From contig DAOSVX010000047.1 in assembly GCA_035379765.1 (NCBI GenBank), positions 1 through 5,044 on the forward strand: 5,044 nt of DNA. Direction: 5' to 3'. The notes beneath the pieces were generated by a model. It did not search any database and had not been told where the DNA came from. It saw only the letters and a program-made list of their open reading frames with translations. This document shows positions 4,968-5,044 of this stretch, one piece after another; the stretch's first letter is position 1, and the number at the start of each line of letters is the position of its first letter. The stretch comes from DAOSVX01 sp035379765. GTDB taxonomy: Bacteria; Bacillota_I; Bacilli_A; RF39; UBA660. The position numbers were made by a program, and so were the translations under genes.

Positions 4968-5044
4968 TTAATTTTTAATAAAGAACTCTTTATACCAAAC
5001 TAGAAAGCAATATATAGTCCATATTTTTTTATAAGAATATTTGT
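4968..5044. other. Intergenic sequence with no supported gene
   Basis: AT-rich bases at the right edge. A ten-codon minus-strand frame starting with ATG is too short to call, and the small AAAGA/TCTTT inverted repeat at 4981-4992 has too short a stem to interpret. Confidence 0.6.

Noticed and set aside
5000..5030. Ten-codon minus-strand frame starting with ATG near the right edge
   Set aside because: Too short, with no ribosome binding site and a stop just upstream.

Overview
The window is AT-rich throughout, reads cleanly with TAA, TAG and TGA all as stops, mostly uses strong AGGAGG-type ribosome binding sites, and holds a tRNA gene with an encoded CCA end. This fits a low-GC Bacillota, perhaps an uncultured gut Bacilli or Erysipelotrichia-like lineage; that placement is inference. 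A run of exactly 100 N flanked by identical 55-base ends shows a draft scaffold, probably from a metagenome.

Left part, plus strand (1-1480): an envelope operon of three genes joined by one-base stop/start overlaps (TAATG). They are a 5'-truncated NAGPA-type phosphodiester glycosidase, a 66-residue two-helix membrane protein and a DedA-family membrane protein. It ends in a hairpin that can terminate transcription in both directions, between convergent genes.

Middle, minus strand (1496-3576): reading in the direction of transcription, a 63-codon WYL-domain piece with no HTH domain, a double-SIS sugar-phosphate-binding protein, then a polymerase-beta-fold nucleotidyltransferase. The nucleotidyltransferase has its own promoter. 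A hairpin between the WYL piece and the SIS gene covers the SIS ribosome binding site and is followed by a T run, so it could control this set. The WYL-SIS-nucleotidyltransferase group is the most interesting content, but its function cannot be read from sequence.

Right part, minus strand (3577-5044): the assembly gap, an unrecognised 272-residue soluble protein whose start codon has no visible ribosome binding site, a short region with a possible gene remnant, and a tRNA-Gly(TCC) with a clear promoter and terminator. The tRNA promoter lies inside a 27-base inverted repeat. No CRISPR array, transposase, integrase or riboswitch was seen.
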